The notes under the pieces are model-generated. The model was not told the origin of the DNA and did no database searches. It saw only the letters and a list, made by a program, of their open reading frames with translations. The position numbers were made by a program, and so were the translations under genes. Shown here piece after piece: positions 7,852 through 15,502 of a stretch of 35,891 bases of DNA. The DNA is from Desulfobacterales bacterium (GTDB lineage: Bacteria; Desulfobacterota; Desulfobacteria; Desulfobacterales; Desulfosalsimonadaceae). The DNA lies in contig JAGYOX010000019.1 of the NCBI GenBank assembly GCA_018399235.1, positions 1 to 35,891 of the forward strand, written 5' to 3'. Positions within the stretch are counted from its first letter, which is position 1; each line of letters opens with the position of its first letter.

Positions 7852-8020
7852 GAACCATGAACCATGAACCTTACACCTTATACCTTACACCTTATACCTT
7901 ACACCTTACACCTTATACCTTAAACCTTGCACCTTACACCTTACACCTTGTACCTTACACCTTATACCTTACACCTTACACCTTACACCTTATACCTTAT
8001 ACCTTATACCTCATACTTTC
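7852..8020 (-). repeat. Degenerate heptanucleotide array, reverse
   Basis: More than 20 units of ACCTTAT / ACCTTAC, the reverse complement of the array at 7137-7275. It begins after ACCATGAACCATGAACC and runs into the last codons and stop of rlmN (8011). Confidence 0.85.
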
Positions 8021-9051
8021 CCCCTCAGCTGGCCGCAGGCCGCTGATATGTCAGCGCCCTTGCTCCAGCGAATATTGGCGGTGTAGTGCTTCTGCAGAAG
8101 CTCCGCCTGAAAGGCCTCAATGACGGCTTGTTCCGAACGCTTGAACTCGCTTTCCGGGTGTTCGTTGAAGGGAATCAGATTGATTTTTGCCTTTACCGGC
8201 CGCAGCAGTTTCGCCAGGCGTCGGGCGTCTTCAATCCGGTCGTTGACATCTTTGATGAGAATATACTCGAAGGTGATCTTGTCCCTTGGTGCAAGGCTAT
8301 ATTCGACACACGCGGCGATCAGTTTTTCCAGGGGATACTTCTTGTTAATCGGCATCAGCATATCCCGCGTTTCATTATTGCTGGCGTTTAATGAGACGGC
8401 CAGCCGGATTTTGGTATCCCTTGCCAGATCCTTCATGCGGGGAACAATGCCGGCGGTGGAGAGGGTGATGCGGCGGTGTGAGAACCCAAGGCCAATGCGA
8501 TTGTCGGTCATAATGTCAATGGCCCGGCGGACATTCTCATAATTGGCCAACGGTTCCCCCATGCCCATCAACACGATATTGGTCAGCCGGGGGGCGTCTT
8601 CGGGAATCTCATCGGCAGCGCCCTGCACCTGGTCCAGGATCTCCGCCTTGCTTAAGTTCCGGGTCAACCCATTTTTGCCGGTCATGCAGAAGCGGCAGCC
8701 CATGGCGCAGCCGACCTGGGTCGAAATGCATAGGGTGTAGTGATCTCGTTCCGGGATCAGCACGCTTTCAATGGTGTTGCCGTCTTTTAGGACGAACAGA
8801 TATTTTCGGGAGCCGTCTACGGAGGTTTCCACCCGGCTGATCATGGGCGGCATGATCGTAAAATGCGCATCAAGCAATTGCCGGGTGGGCTTTGAGATGT
8901 CGGTCATCTCGTCAAACGATCGGGCCCGGCGGGCATAGAGCCAGCGAAGGATTTGTTCGTTCCTGAATTTCGAAAGTCCCTGTGCCGCGATCCACTCCTC
9001 CAGTTGTGTTCGGTCCAGATCCCTTATGTTTGTATTATTATCTGATATCAT
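8011..9051 (-). CDS. rlmN: 23S rRNA (adenine-2503-C2)/tRNA methyltransferase RlmN
   Basis: A radical SAM enzyme that methylates C2 of A2503 in 23S rRNA and A37 in some tRNAs. The 346-residue length is typical. The [4Fe-4S] motif CxxxCxxC is Cys115, Cys119 and Cys122 (GCAMGCRFC). The two catalytic cysteines are in place: Cys108, seven residues before the first cluster cysteine, and Cys339 near the end (SAACGQL), which forms the protein-RNA adduct. GEPLANY and the NLIPFN motif are also present. It has no adjacent same-strand partner; its 3' end abuts the reverse heptad array. The ATG at 9051 has no strong Shine-Dalgarno. Confidence 0.95.
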   Translation of the reverse strand: MISDNNTNIRDLDRTQLEEWIAAQGLSKFRNEQILRWLYARRARSFDEMTDISKPTRQLLDAHFTIMPPMISRVETSVDGSRKYLFVLKDGNTIESVLIPERDHYTLCISTQVGCAMGCRFCMTGKNGLTRNLSKAEILDQVQGAADEIPEDAPRLTNIVLMGMGEPLANYENVRRAIDIMTDNRIGLGFSHRRITLSTAGIVPRMKDLARDTKIRLAVSLNASNNETRDMLMPINKKYPLEKLIAACVEYSLAPRDKITFEYILIKDVNDRIEDARRLAKLLRPVKAKINLIPFNEHPESEFKRSEQAVIEAFQAELLQKHYTANIRWSKGADISAACGQLRGKV

Positions 9052-9201
9052 TGAATTAATAGTTTTTTATGGTGTCATCCCCAAAAAGCGCTTTAATATT
9101 TTCAATTAGGAATTATTATAATAGTATAATAAAAAGGTTATGATGAATTGTAGAAAATACACGTGCAAATTAAGAAAGCATGCTGAGTAAATATATTCTA
9201 C

Positions 9202-9230
9202 TTGACATAACACCAATAAAATTTTAGTTT
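9202..9230 (+). promoter_or_regulatory. Possible sigma-70 promoter of the ffh operon
   Basis: TTGACA (9202-9207), a perfect -35 hexamer, is followed 17 bp later by TAGTTT (9225-9230), a poor -10. It sits in the 209-bp divergent rlmN/ffh spacer, 30 bp before the ffh ATG. TATAAT occurs at 9117-9122 and 9125-9130 but lacks good -35 partners. Confidence 0.35.
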
Positions 9231-9260
9231 CAAGAGTTTAGTTAAAATTTTGGGAAAGTT

Positions 9261-10595
9261 ATGTTTGATAATTTAAGTGATCGACTAAATTCGGTTTTTA
9301 AGAAGCTAAAGGGCGAAGGCAAGCTTTCGGAGAAGAATATCGAGGATGGCCTCCGGGAAGTCCGTATGGCCCTTTTGGAAGCGGACACGCATTACAAGGT
9401 GGTCAAAAAGCTGATCGCCGAAATCAGGGAGCGTGCCATTGGCCAGGAGGTGCTCACGAGCCTGACCCCCGGCCAGCAGGTCATAAAGATTGTCAACGAT
9501 GAACTGACCGCTTTAATGGGCAGTCAGCATGAGGATTTAAATCTTTCCGGCCCATCGCCGGCATCCGTAATGCTGGTGGGGCTCCAGGGTTCCGGCAAAA
9601 CAACAACTGCCGGTAAACTGGCGGTTTATCTGAGAAAAGAGGGCAAAAAACCCTATATGGTGCCGGTGGATGTCTATCGGCCGGCAGCCATTGACCAGCT
9701 GGCAAAACTCGCGGGTGAGCTGTCTATACCCATTTATCCCTCAACCACGGATATGGATCCGGTTGACATCAGCCGGAATGCCGGGGAGGCGGCACGACAG
9801 GAAGGCTGTGATGTACTGATTCTGGATACCGCCGGGCGGCTCCACATCGATGAAGACCTAATGGCCGAGCTGGTGAATATTAAACAGGGCCTACGGCCCT
9901 CTGATATTATGCTGGTGGCTGATGCCATGACCGGTCAGGATGCGGTCAATATCGCCCAGTCTTTTAATGAAGAACTGGATATCGACGGTGTGATCCTATC
10001 CAAGATGGATGGCGATGCCCGCGGCGGGGCGGCGCTTTCCATTAAGTCCATCACGGGAAAACCGATCAAGTTTATTGGTGTGGGTGAAAAGTCGAATGCG
10101 CTGGAGCCGTTTCATCCGGACCGGATGGCATCCCGAATTTTGGGAATGGGGGACATGTTGTCCTTCATTGAGAAAGCCCAGAGCGCCGTTGATGAAAAAA
10201 AAGCGGCCGATTTGGAGAGAAAACTCCGCAAGAGTGAATTCACGCTGGAGGATTTTCGTGATCAGATGTCACAGGTTCGGAAAATGGGATCGCTAACCGA
10301 TCTGGTCAAGATGATTCCAGGGGTGGGAAAAAGCAAACAGTTGAAAAATCTGGATGTTGATGACCATGAGCTGGTAAAGATCGAAGCGATTATCAATTCC
10401 ATGACTAGAGAGGAGCGCCGGCAGCATAATATTATCAATGGCAGCCGTAGAAAAAGGATTGCAAAAGGCAGTGGAACCAGTGTACAAGATGTAAATCAGC
10501 TGCTTAAGAATTATTCTCAGGTACTTAAAATGATCAAGAAATTAAACAAGGGCGGTATGATGAAAGGACTCAGCCGCGGGATGATGCCTTTTTAA
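9261..10595 (+). CDS. ffh: Signal recognition particle protein Ffh (SRP54)
   Basis: The GTPase that binds signal sequences and 4.5S RNA and, with FtsY, delivers ribosomes to the membrane. The 444 residues comprise an N domain (1 to about 85), G domain (about 100-295) and methionine-rich M domain (about 300-444). GTPase motifs: P-loop GLQGSGKT (107-114), DTAGR (189-193) and [10 protein letters not shown] (from 247; family TKxD). The C-terminus, [14 protein letters not shown], is typical. It is the first gene of the S16-TrmD-L19 operon, ending 16 nt before rpsP. 4.5S RNA is not in the window. Confidence 0.97.
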   Translation: MFDNLSDRLNSVFKKLKGEGKLSEKNIEDGLREVRMALLEADTHYKVVKKLIAEIRERAIGQEVLTSLTPGQQVIKIVNDELTALMGSQHEDLNLSGPSPASVMLVGLQGSGKTTTAGKLAVYLRKEGKKPYMVPVDVYRPAAIDQLAKLAGELSIPIYPSTTDMDPVDISRNAGEAARQEGCDVLILDTAGRLHIDEDLMAELVNIKQGLRPSDIMLVADAMTGQDAVNIAQSFNEELDIDGVILSKMDGDARGGAALSIKSITGKPIKFIGVGEKSNALEPFHPDRMASRILGMGDMLSFIEKAQSAVDEKKAADLERKLRKSEFTLEDFRDQMSQVRKMGSLTDLVKMIPGVGKSKQLKNLDVDDHELVKIEAIINSMTREERRQHNIINGSRRKRIAKGSGTSVQDVNQLLKNYSQVLKMIKKLNKGGMMKGLSRGMMPF

Positions 10596-10611
10596 AGGAG
10601 TGATAAACGGT

Positions 10612-10854
10612 ATGGCAGTGAAAATCAGGTTGGCTAGATTTGGAGCAAAAAAGCATCCGTTTTATCGGATTGTTATTGCTGATGGACGGTATCCGCGTGA
10701 CGGCAGGTTTCTGGAAACAGTGGGAACCTATAATCCCATGGTGGAACCGTCTGAGGTGACGATTAAACAGGATCGTATACAATACTGGCTCGGTCAGGGT
10801 GCGACACCCACCAGTACGGTTAACAGTCTGATCAAAAAACAAGGAGTTTCCTGA
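10612..10854 (+). CDS. rpsP: 30S ribosomal protein S16
   Basis: An 80-residue small-subunit protein that binds 16S rRNA early in assembly. It starts [20 protein letters not shown], the usual S16 N-terminus, and contains [13 protein letters not shown]. The ATG at 10612 is preferred over the in-frame GTG at 10600, because AGGAG (10596-10600) precedes it and the family begins at MAVKIRL. It follows ffh closely and precedes khpA. Confidence 0.97.
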   Translation: MAVKIRLARFGAKKHPFYRIVIADGRYPRDGRFLETVGTYNPMVEPSEVTIKQDRIQYWLGQGATPTSTVNSLIKKQGVS

Positions 10855-10921
10855 GCCTTGCTCTAATAGTTTTGTACCTCGAACGTCCTTAATTCCCAGA
10901 ATCGATTAAAGGAGTCGGACA

Positions 10922-11155
10922 ATGAAAGAGCTGATCACTTATATTGCAAAATCGCTGGTAGACAATCCGGATGAGGTGGTGGTAACCGAAGTGGGAGGTG
11001 ACCAGACCACGGTTTTGGAGCTGAAAGTGGCGAAGGAGGATCTGGGAAAGGTAATCGGAAAGCAGGGTAGAACGGCGCGTGCCATGAGAACCTTGTTGAG
11101 CGCTGCATCAGCGAAAAACAGAAAACGGACTGTCCTGGAAATCGTAGAAGACTGA
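10922..11155 (+). CDS. khpA: KH-domain RNA-binding protein KhpA
   Basis: A 77-residue protein that is one KH domain, with the RNA-binding loop GKQGRT in [13 protein letters not shown] (about 43-55). It belongs to the YlqC/KhpA family encoded between rpsP and rimM in many bacteria, which can bind RNA with the Jag-type protein KhpB. AAAGGAG lies 8-9 nt before the ATG. RimM begins 5 nt after the stop, consistent with cotranscription and coupling. Confidence 0.93.
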   Translation: MKELITYIAKSLVDNPDEVVVTEVGGDQTTVLELKVAKEDLGKVIGKQGRTARAMRTLLSAASAKNRKRTVLEIVED

Positions 11156-11159
11156 AGGG

Positions 11160-11666
11160 ATGGAAAAGGGCGGTGACCTCCACATCGGGACAGTCGTGGG
11201 GGTTCACGGGATAAGAGGATATCTGAAGGCAGTATCTTTTGCCGAAAATTCAGAGCCTTTTACCCGTGGGAAGCAGGTTTACGTCAAAATAGCCAAGGGC
11301 GGGCGAAAAGCCTATACCGTCAGGGATTATAAGCCGTATAAGAACGTAATTCGCATAGCTTTTGAGACGGTTGAGACACGGAAGGCCGCGGAAGAACTGG
11401 TTGGGGCAAAGCTTTTCATCAATCGGTCAGAACTCCCGGAAACCGGGGATGACACGTGGTACTGGTGCGATCTGATCGGTCTTGAGGTGTATGCGGATCA
11501 TGCCTATATCGGTAGGGTTGAGTATATTTTTGCTACTGGAAGCAATGATGTTCTGGTGGTCAGGGATGATGGGACCGAGCGGCTGATTCCGGTTATTGAA
11601 TCTATTGTCCGGCAAATTGATCCTGAAAATAAGAAGATATTGGTTACCCTCCCAGAAGGGCTGTAG
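11160..11666 (+). CDS. rimM: Ribosome maturation factor RimM
   Basis: A 168-residue assembly factor for the 30S head that binds S19. The N-terminal RimM domain starts [15 protein letters not shown] (about 9-23); the PRC-barrel-like C-terminal half contains [12 protein letters not shown] and ends with a strand resembling [13 protein letters not shown]. The Shine-Dalgarno GAAGG overlaps the khpA end. It lies directly before trmD, the usual order. Confidence 0.95.
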   Translation: MEKGGDLHIGTVVGVHGIRGYLKAVSFAENSEPFTRGKQVYVKIAKGGRKAYTVRDYKPYKNVIRIAFETVETRKAAEELVGAKLFINRSELPETGDDTWYWCDLIGLEVYADHAYIGRVEYIFATGSNDVLVVRDDGTERLIPVIESIVRQIDPENKKILVTLPEGL

Positions 11667-11687
11667 CGGGCGGGGCTATAGATAGAG

Positions 11688-11701
11688 GCATCCTAGGATG
11701 C
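11688..11701. promoter_or_regulatory. Perfect 14-bp palindrome before the trmD start
   Basis: GCATCCTAGGATGC lies 9 bp upstream of the trmD ATG. It contains AGGA, the only Shine-Dalgarno-like run there, so a hairpin would occlude ribosome binding. Confidence 0.5.
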
Positions 11702-11710
11702 GCCGGGCAG

Positions 11711-12460
11711 ATGGATTATCAAATTCTGACAATTTTCCCCGAGATTTTTGACTCGTTTTTGTCCCACGGCATCATCCGGCGGGCAGTTGCCGACGAAATT
11801 ATTACGGTTTCGATTACCAATATTCGGGATTTTGCCAAAGGCCGACACCAGGAGACAGATGATCGGCCATATGGCGGCGGCGCCGGCATGGTGATGAAGC
11901 CCGAGCCGTTAACTGACGCTATACAGGCGGCTAAAAGCCGTCAACCTTCGGCAAAAAAGATTTTGCTGTCTCCGCAGGGAAGACCGTTTCAGCAGCAGAC
12001 AGCTAGAGGGCTGGCACGCGAAAACGGTTTGATTTTTATTTGCGGCCGCTATGAAGGCGTTGATGAACGCGTCTGTCAAGCGTATGTCGACGAAGAAATT
12101 TCCATCGGCGATTATATCCTGACCGGCGGGGAACCGGCGGTAATGGTTATTATTGATGCTGTTACCCGCCTTTTGCCGGGTGCACTGGGCTGCGAGGACT
12201 CTGCCGAAAAGGATTCCTTTTCAGACAGCCGCCTTGAACATGGCCATTACACCAGGCCGCCGGTATTTGAGGGGAAGCCGGTCCCCGAGGTCTTATTGTC
12301 CGGCAATCATGCCGTCATTGAAGCGTGGCGGTTTGAGGAGGCGTTGTTAAGAACGCTTGTCAGACGACCGGATCTGCTGGGAAACCGTACGATCTCAAAA
12401 GCGGAAAGAGAAACTTTAAAAAGGTGGTGCCGCTTAATTGAACAACTGGTTGCCGAGTAG
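11711..12460 (+). CDS. trmD: tRNA (guanine-37-N1)-methyltransferase
   Basis: Methylates N1 of G37 in tRNAs reading CNN and CGG codons, preventing +1 frameshifts. The 249-residue SPOUT enzyme starts with [19 protein letters not shown] and shows the trefoil-knot SAM site: [20 protein letters not shown] and [13 protein letters not shown], plus RPPVFEG in the C-terminal domain. Length and motifs are normal. The next gene starts inside its last codons. A 14-bp palindrome just upstream may limit translation. Confidence 0.97.
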   Translation: MDYQILTIFPEIFDSFLSHGIIRRAVADEIITVSITNIRDFAKGRHQETDDRPYGGGAGMVMKPEPLTDAIQAAKSRQPSAKKILLSPQGRPFQQQTARGLARENGLIFICGRYEGVDERVCQAYVDEEISIGDYILTGGEPAVMVIIDAVTRLLPGALGCEDSAEKDSFSDSRLEHGHYTRPPVFEGKPVPEVLLSGNHAVIEAWRFEEALLRTLVRRPDLLGNRTISKAERETLKRWCRLIEQLVAE

Positions 12461-13016
12461 CATATATCTGGCATTGCTGCACCATCCGGTTAAGAACAAA
12501 AACGGGGAGACCATCGCATCTGCAGTGACCAACCTGGATTTGCATGATCTGTCCCGAGTGGCAAAAACTTATGGCGTAACTGCCGTTTATGTGATAACCC
12601 CCCTTGCGGATCAGCAAGCGTTGGTCCGTAAAATTATTTCACACTGGCGGGAAGGCTATGGGGCGGCATACAACCCCAAACGGGGGGAAGCGCTCGATTT
12701 AGTTCGAGTTGCGGAAAGCCTTGCGGCGGCTGTAGATGAAATCGGCTCCCTGGAGCCGGAGCGGCCCGTACGGAAAATTGCCACAGGCGCCATGCAAAAT
12801 GACGGCGTGATATCGTTTTCAGCCTTGCGGCGGAAGCTGAATTCGGAGGCGGCGGCCTTTCTGTTGATGCTGGGAACGGCGTGGGGGTTGACGGATGATA
12901 TTATCGCAGAAGCTGATTATGCGCTTGAGCCGATTCAGGGAAATACCGGCTATAATCACCTGCCGGTGCGCGCTGCCGCCGCCATTATTTTGGACAGGGT
13001 GTTGGGAACGGAATAG
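12438..13016 (+). CDS. SPOUT-family RNA methyltransferase (PF09936 type)
   Basis: A 192-residue protein of the family placed between trmD and rplS in Desulfobacterota and some other phyla. Signs are [39 protein letters not shown] at the N-terminus, [12 protein letters not shown]-type SAM-loop sequence (here [13 protein letters not shown]) and [19 protein letters not shown] at the end. The fold is a TrmD/TrmL-like knot; its RNA target is unknown. The start is uncertain: TTG at 12438 overlaps trmD by 23 nt, and TTG at 12450 would overlap by 11. There is no ATG in a suitable position. It is translationally coupled to trmD. Confidence 0.82.
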   Translation: MNNWLPSSIYLALLHHPVKNKNGETIASAVTNLDLHDLSRVAKTYGVTAVYVITPLADQQALVRKIISHWREGYGAAYNPKRGEALDLVRVAESLAAAVDEIGSLEPERPVRKIATGAMQNDGVISFSALRRKLNSEAAAFLLMLGTAWGLTDDIIAEADYALEPIQGNTGYNHLPVRAAAAIILDRVLGTE

Positions 13017-13060
13017 CTGGTCCTGAACAATTAATGCTGTTTCTCCGGGTATGACCGAAT

Positions 13061-13128
13061 GTCATTCCGAGGAGCGACGGCGACGAGGAATCTTTTAGAA
13101 AGGATTTCTCGCTGAAGTTTGAATTGAC
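13061..13128 (-). repeat. Two-hairpin REP-like element, copy 4, inside the ribosomal operon
   Basis: GTCATTCCGAGGAGCGACGG... to ...GAATTGAC, 68 bp. It is more diverged in the second hairpin than the other copies. It lies between the SPOUT methyltransferase gene and rplS, in the 201-bp spacer. Confidence 0.75.
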
Positions 13129-13175
13129 GGTATGTGTGTAGCGTTTCAGATTGAATAAATTAACCAGAAATACTG

Positions 13176-13195
13176 ATCAGGCATTTTGGCCTGAT
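13176..13195 (+). promoter_or_regulatory. Hairpin upstream of rplS
   Basis: ATCAGGC-ATTTTG-GCCTGAT is a perfect 7-bp stem ending 22 nt before the rplS ATG. No T-run follows. It could be a leader structure for L19 or an RNA-processing site. Confidence 0.4.
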
Positions 13196-13217
13196 GAATA
13201 CAGAGACAGAGGTTGTC

Positions 13218-13565
13218 ATGGAAAAGATCAAACAGATTGAAAAAGAACACCTGCGCCTCGACTATCCTGAATTTTTTCCAGGGGATACGGTCCGCGTTCA
13301 TGTCCGCATCAGAGAGGGTGAGAAAGAGCGGGTACAGGTTTTCAAGGGCGTGGTGATCAGCAAACGAAAAGGTACCACCAATGCGACGATTACCGTACGC
13401 AAGGTATCCTACGGGGTTGGCGTGGAAAGGATTTTCCCACTGAATTCACCGAGCATTGATAAAATCGAGGTCGTCGCCCATGGGAGGGTCCGCCGGTCCA
13501 AAATTTACTATCTAAGAAACCTTAGAGGCAAGGCGGCCCGTATCAAAGAGCTTCGACGGAATTAA
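13218..13565 (+). CDS. rplS: 50S ribosomal protein L19
   Basis: A 115-residue large-subunit protein at the 30S/50S interface. It contains [44 protein letters not shown] and ends [15 protein letters not shown], all diagnostic. The ATG at 13218 is preferred over an in-frame ATG at 13194: AGAGG lies 7 nt upstream, the resulting length matches the family, and the earlier start falls inside a hairpin. It is separated from the preceding gene by a repeat element. Confidence 0.97.
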   Translation: MEKIKQIEKEHLRLDYPEFFPGDTVRVHVRIREGEKERVQVFKGVVISKRKGTTNATITVRKVSYGVGVERIFPLNSPSIDKIEVVAHGRVRRSKIYYLRNLRGKAARIKELRRN

Positions 13566-13597
13566 TACGGTCGGCCGATAAAGCAGGTGTGAGGGCC

Positions 13598-14212
13598 ATG
13601 CAGCCGGATCAATGGGTGCACGAAAATCAGGCGTGGCGCAGGGGGTTTAAACGAATCGCCGGAACCGATGAGGTAGGCCGGGGGCCCTTGGCAGGGCCGG
13701 TTGTGGCTGCTGCGGTGATTTTGCCCGAGGCCTTGCCGGATTTTGGGATCACGGATTCCAAGCGGCTTTCCGCAAAAAAAAGGGAAGCCATTTACGAGCA
13801 CATTTATCAATATGCCCGGTCGGTTGGCGTAGGGATCGTGGATCCGATGGAAATCGACCGGATCAACATTCTTCAGGCCGCTTTTGCCGCCATGGTAATG
13901 GCCCTGTACAATTTGTCCCCTGCGCCGGATTTTATTCTTGTCGATGGGAACCTTTCACTTCCGGTTGATGTCCCCCAGAAAGCCATCCCCAAGGGAGACC
14001 AGCTAAGCATATCCATTGCCGCCGCATCCATTGTCGCCAAAGTTACCCGGGACCGGATGATGGAGATATATGCCATGGATTATCCTGAATATGATTTCGC
14101 AACAAACAAGGGTTACCCGACCAAAGATCACCGGTCAGCCATTGAAATGCACGGAAGCTCGCCGATCCATCGACGGAGTTTTAAAGGGGTGACTGCACTT
14201 GGTTCGCAGTAG
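13598..14212 (+). CDS. rnhB: Ribonuclease HII
   Basis: Cleaves the RNA strand of RNA/DNA hybrids, including single ribonucleotides in DNA. The 204-residue protein has GTDEVGRGPLAGPVVAAAV (Asp24, Glu25), LVDGN (Asp116) and GDQLSISIAAASIVAKVTRD (Asp134), forming the DEDD metal site. The C-terminus YPTKDHRSAIEMHGSSPIHRRSF is standard. The ATG at 13598 is preferred to a GTG at 13589, with AGGTG 8 nt upstream. It lies between rplS and yraN, as in many proteobacteria. Confidence 0.95.
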   Translation: MQPDQWVHENQAWRRGFKRIAGTDEVGRGPLAGPVVAAAVILPEALPDFGITDSKRLSAKKREAIYEHIYQYARSVGVGIVDPMEIDRINILQAAFAAMVMALYNLSPAPDFILVDGNLSLPVDVPQKAIPKGDQLSISIAAASIVAKVTRDRMMEIYAMDYPEYDFATNKGYPTKDHRSAIEMHGSSPIHRRSFKGVTALGSQ

Positions 14213-14232
14213 AGCGGATATCGCCATTATAT

Positions 14233-14604
14233 ATGTTGAACCGTAGACAAAAACTGGGTCAGAGGGGCGAAGCCCTGGCGGAGCGGCATCTCAAAAAGCT
14301 TGGGTATCGGATTTTAGAACGCAATTACCGGAATAAGCTCGGTGAAATCGATTTAATCGCCCGGGATAATGGCGCCTTTGTTTTTGTGGAGGTAAAAACC
14401 CGCCGGTCGGATCGATACGGCAGTCCCCGTCTCGCCATCACGCCCCACAAACAGAAAAAGCTCTCCATCACCGCACTATCGTATCTCAAGCAAAACCGTC
14501 AAATTGCAAGCAAGGCCCGGTTTGATGTCGTCCTGATTAATGCCGCCGGAGATACGCCTGAAATTGAAATCATTCAAAACGCCTTTAATCTTTGCTATGG
14601 CTGA
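14233..14604 (+). CDS. yraN: YraN/UPF0102 endonuclease-like protein
   Basis: A 123-residue protein of the UPF0102 family. It has the PD-(D/E)XK nuclease-like core GEIDLIARDNGAFVFVEVKTR (Asp and Glu-x-Lys), preceded by GEALAERHLKKLGYRILERNYR. The fold predicts a nucleic-acid enzyme, but the cellular role is not established. Its stop codon overlaps the first codons of rsmI (shared bases 14597-14604). Confidence 0.92.
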   Translation: MLNRRQKLGQRGEALAERHLKKLGYRILERNYRNKLGEIDLIARDNGAFVFVEVKTRRSDRYGSPRLAITPHKQKKLSITALSYLKQNRQIASKARFDVVLINAAGDTPEIEIIQNAFNLCYG

Positions 14605-15502
14605 TCAACGATCACCAGGGGAAGCGTTGGGTACTCTTTATATTGTCGCTACCCCCATCGGTAATCTGACTGATATCACCCTTCGGGCGCTGGATATCCT
14701 AAAGACAGTGGACATAGTTGCGGCTGAAGACACAAGGCATACCCGAAAACTCCTTTCGCACTACCGGATTTCAGCCAAGCTGATTTCCTGTAACGAACAT
14801 AACGAACGGGCGCGCGCCGCTGAGATCGTAAAAAGAGTTGCTAACGGCGGGTCGGTTGCGCTTTTATCCGATGCCGGCACCCCCACCGTATCGGACCCTG
14901 GATACCGGGTGCTTCAAGCCGCCATTTCCGCCAATATCCGGATTGTTCCGATTCCCGGCGCCTCTGCGGCTATTACTGCTTTAAGCGCTTCAGGTCTGCC
15001 CTCGGATGCATTTCTTTTTGTGGGTTTCATGCCCCACAAACCCGCAAAAAGACAGGCCCGGTTAAAACAGCTTGCGGATGAGCCGGTAACACTTATATTT
15101 TATGAAGCACCCAATCGAATCATCGCCCTTTTACAGGAGATTGTTGAGTTGTTGGGCAACCGTCCGGTGGTTTTGGCGCGCGAGATGACCAAGCGCTACG
15201 AGGAATTCCTCCGCGGCCGGGCCGAAGAGGTGATGACCCGGCTATCGGGCCGATCCGATATCAAAGGTGAGATGACTCTTCTGGTTTCCGGAAAGGGAGA
15301 TGACACGGGGGATTTTTCAAAGGTCCTTGAAGAAGAGATCGGCAAGGCATTAAGAGGCGGATCTAAGGGCAGCGTCAAGCTTTCGCGGGAGCTGTCAGAC
15401 CGCTACGGTGTCTCCAAAAATAAGGTCTATGAAATGATACTTCAGGTAAAAGCCAAGTTAGACGCAGGTAATGGCGAGAAAGGAGATGAATCCCATGGAT
15501 AA
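14597..15502 (+). CDS. rsmI: 16S rRNA (cytidine-1402-2'-O)-methyltransferase
   Basis: Adds the 2'-O-methyl group at C1402 in the decoding centre. The 301-residue tetrapyrrole-methylase-fold protein has TLYIVATPIGNLTDIT, AAEDTRHTRKLL, LLSDAGTPTVSDPGYR and PIPGASAAITALSASG in order. The ATG at 14597 overlaps yraN by 8 nt. A longer frame from 14540 lies wholly inside yraN and is rejected. Its last 8 nt overlap the start of the acyl-CoA synthetase gene. Confidence 0.95.
   Translation: MADQRSPGEALGTLYIVATPIGNLTDITLRALDILKTVDIVAAEDTRHTRKLLSHYRISAKLISCNEHNERARAAEIVKRVANGGSVALLSDAGTPTVSDPGYRVLQAAISANIRIVPIPGASAAITALSASGLPSDAFLFVGFMPHKPAKRQARLKQLADEPVTLIFYEAPNRIIALLQEIVELLGNRPVVLAREMTKRYEEFLRGRAEEVMTRLSGRSDIKGEMTLLVSGKGDDTGDFSKVLEEEIGKALRGGSKGSVKLSRELSDRYGVSKNKVYEMILQVKAKLDAGNGEKGDESHG

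Larger units (their letters stand above)
7127..8010. other. Repeat island between convergent genes
   Basis: 884 bp with no credible gene. Order: forward heptad array, nested hairpin (7276-7346), the 61-bp repeat (7372-7432), further heptads (7440-7510), the longest MITE-like copy (7531-7696), the 155-bp repeat (7695-7846) and a reverse heptad array running to the stop of rlmN. An open frame at 7857-8123 simply translates the array into YTLHLTP-like repeats. Confidence 0.8.

Noticed and set aside
7137-8020. Possible CRISPR array
   Set aside because: The units are 7 bp and contiguous with no unique spacers; no cas genes are present.
7857-8123. Open frame with YTLHLTP-like repeats on the plus strand
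   Set aside because: It is a translation of the ACCTTAT/ACCTTAC array and runs into rlmN on the other strand. No Shine-Dalgarno or family similarity.
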